5,169 nucleotides of DNA from CAYZUC01 sp964481705. Lineage in GTDB: Bacteria; Bacillota; Clostridia; Lachnospirales; Lachnospiraceae. Within the stretch, counting starts at the first letter, position 1, and each line of letters begins with the position of its first letter. The translations under genes were made by a program, and so were the position numbers. Where the stretch lies: positions 1-5,169 of the forward strand of contig CAYZUC010000150.1 of assembly GCA_964481705.1 (NCBI GenBank), in the 5' to 3' direction. Below are positions 4,364 through 5,169 of the stretch, in pieces. The notes beneath the pieces are model-generated. The model ran no database searches and was not told where the DNA came from. It saw nothing but the letters and a program-made list of their open reading frames with translations.

Positions 4364-5169
4364 AAAAGGTATCGTTGGTTATCTTTATGATACTGATGAA
4401 TATATTAGTAATACAGGGATGCGGAAATGAAAATGAAAAGGGCATTTTACAGGAAAAGGATGAGGAGTCGGTTATTATTGTAGGTGGAACAGAATCGTTG
4501 ACAGAAGAGGAATCCGAACAGGTGGAGCCCATTACAGATGATTCAAAGGAAAGCGCAAAGGAGAGTGCAAACGAGATAGAAGCGCTACCGGCAGACGATA
4601 GGAATACGCAAGCAACGCAACAAGACGAGAGCGTGAAGAAGACGGATGTCAGTGAGGACAAACTTGATCCTAAGAAAGCAGAGAATGAGGTCTGTGCGTC
4701 AAAAGAGCAAAATCCTACACAGGATGTAGAAATGGATTGGGTTACAGAGCTGAAAATTGCTGCTGCAACGAGTCAGATTGTTACAGTTGAGACAAAAGGA
4801 AGTCAAGCGGTTGTGACGCTGCATGAAAAGGATACGAATGGAGTGTGGTCACAGGTACACTCTGCAAATGGTCAGATTGGAAAAAATGGAATCGGTAAGA
4901 CAAAGGAAGGCGATGGAAAGACACCGAAGGGAGTGTATGGATTTTCGTTTGCCTTTGGAAGTAAGGAAAATCCAGGAAGTACGCTGCCTTATACACAAGT
5001 AGATAACAGTTACTACTGGGTAGATGATTCACAATCTTCCTATTATAATAAGTTTGTGACGACAAGTACGACGGTTCCGGATTGGAAATCAGCGGAGAAT
5101 ATCTTAAGTGGTGGAGCGTCCTATCGATACGTTCTGGCAACGGATTATAATGCGACCTGTACTCCCGGA
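4360..5169 (+). CDS. Lipoprotein L,D-transpeptidase (YkuD-type), right end outside window
   Basis: An open frame of 270 codons without a stop before the window edge, starting in the ATGA overlap with the cyclase stop. Residues 1-20 are a signal peptide ending in a lipobox VIQG-C21, so the protein should be lipidated and held on the outer face of the membrane. Residues 22 to about 125 form a Glu/Asp/Ser/Lys-rich, low-complexity, probably disordered stalk. From about residue 130 the sequence matches the YkuD L,D-transpeptidase fold: a G-K-x-G-I-G-K approach, E183-G-D-G-K-T-P189, then G-V-Y and FAFG, W220-V-D-D and a YYN segment, and a YRYVLATDYN strand at the edge. L,D-transpeptidases make 3-3 peptidoglycan cross-links or attach proteins to the wall through a Cys in an H...S-x-G-C motif. 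That motif would lie just beyond the window, so catalytic competence cannot be judged. Confidence 0.88.
   Translation, partial: MKKVSLVIFMILMNILVIQGCGNENEKGILQEKDEESVIIVGGTESLTEEESEQVEPITDDSKESAKESANEIEALPADDRNTQATQQDESVKKTDVSEDKLDPKKAENEVCASKEQNPTQDVEMDWVTELKIAAATSQIVTVETKGSQAVVTLHEKDTNGVWSQVHSANGQIGKNGIGKTKEGDGKTPKGVYGFSFAFGSKENPGSTLPYTQVDNSYYWVDDSQSSYYNKFVTTSTTVPDWKSAENILSGGASYRYVLATDYNATCTPG

Noticed and set aside
4140..4661. Minus-strand 173-residue frame opposite the end of the cyclase and the lipoprotein start
   Set aside because: Its product is Ser/Phe-rich low complexity, the mirror of Glu/Lys codons on the + strand, and it overlaps two well-supported genes.
4781..5140. Minus-strand 119-residue frame inside the L,D-transpeptidase
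   Set aside because: The + strand shows a clear YkuD-domain pattern and an unbroken frame; the minus frame has no recognisable motif.

Overview
The window is AT-rich. Starts carry strong AGGAGG-type Shine-Dalgarno (SD) sequences, U-tailed intrinsic terminators are present, and one reading frame is a 7TM-receptor/GGDEF fusion. Together these suggest a low-GC Firmicute, most likely a Clostridia/Lachnospiraceae-type gut anaerobe. That placement is inferred from style and families, not from a marker gene. All supported genes are on the + strand.

Bases 1-198 hold a small SymE-like protein (AbrB-type SymE toxin family), possibly the last gene of an integrated mobile element. Bases 199-553 have no gene but are dense in structure. 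They hold a 12-bp tandem repeat, an extended -10 promoter candidate, a large inverted repeat, and two direct repeats that read like the T-arm plus acceptor 3' end of a tRNA (Leu-like). The second direct repeat is followed directly by a perfect intrinsic terminator. This is what the distal junction of an element integrated in a tRNA 3' end would look like, so I infer accessory DNA to the left and more stable chromosome to the right. No integrase or complete tRNA is visible.

Bases 554-724 encode a 56-residue DUF3006-like protein with an excellent SD. A promoter candidate (776-804) and a promoter-proximal terminator hairpin (817-842) then precede a tightly packed gene set. It runs: a zinc-ribbon/TM/TPR membrane protein (890-1987), a HELAH-motif M50-like integral membrane metallopeptidase (1984-2505, 4-base overlap), a 7TM receptor-type diguanylate cyclase (2618-4363), and a lipoprotein with the start of a YkuD-type L,D-transpeptidase domain (4360 to the right edge, 4-base overlap).

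The four-gene set is the most interesting content. It joins an envelope-anchored peptidoglycan enzyme, a membrane c-di-GMP producer with an extracytoplasmic sensor, an intramembrane-type protease and a membrane TPR scaffold, with translational coupling at two of three junctions. A plausible but unproven reading is an envelope-sensing module in which c-di-GMP signalling and proteolysis are tied to cell-wall remodelling.
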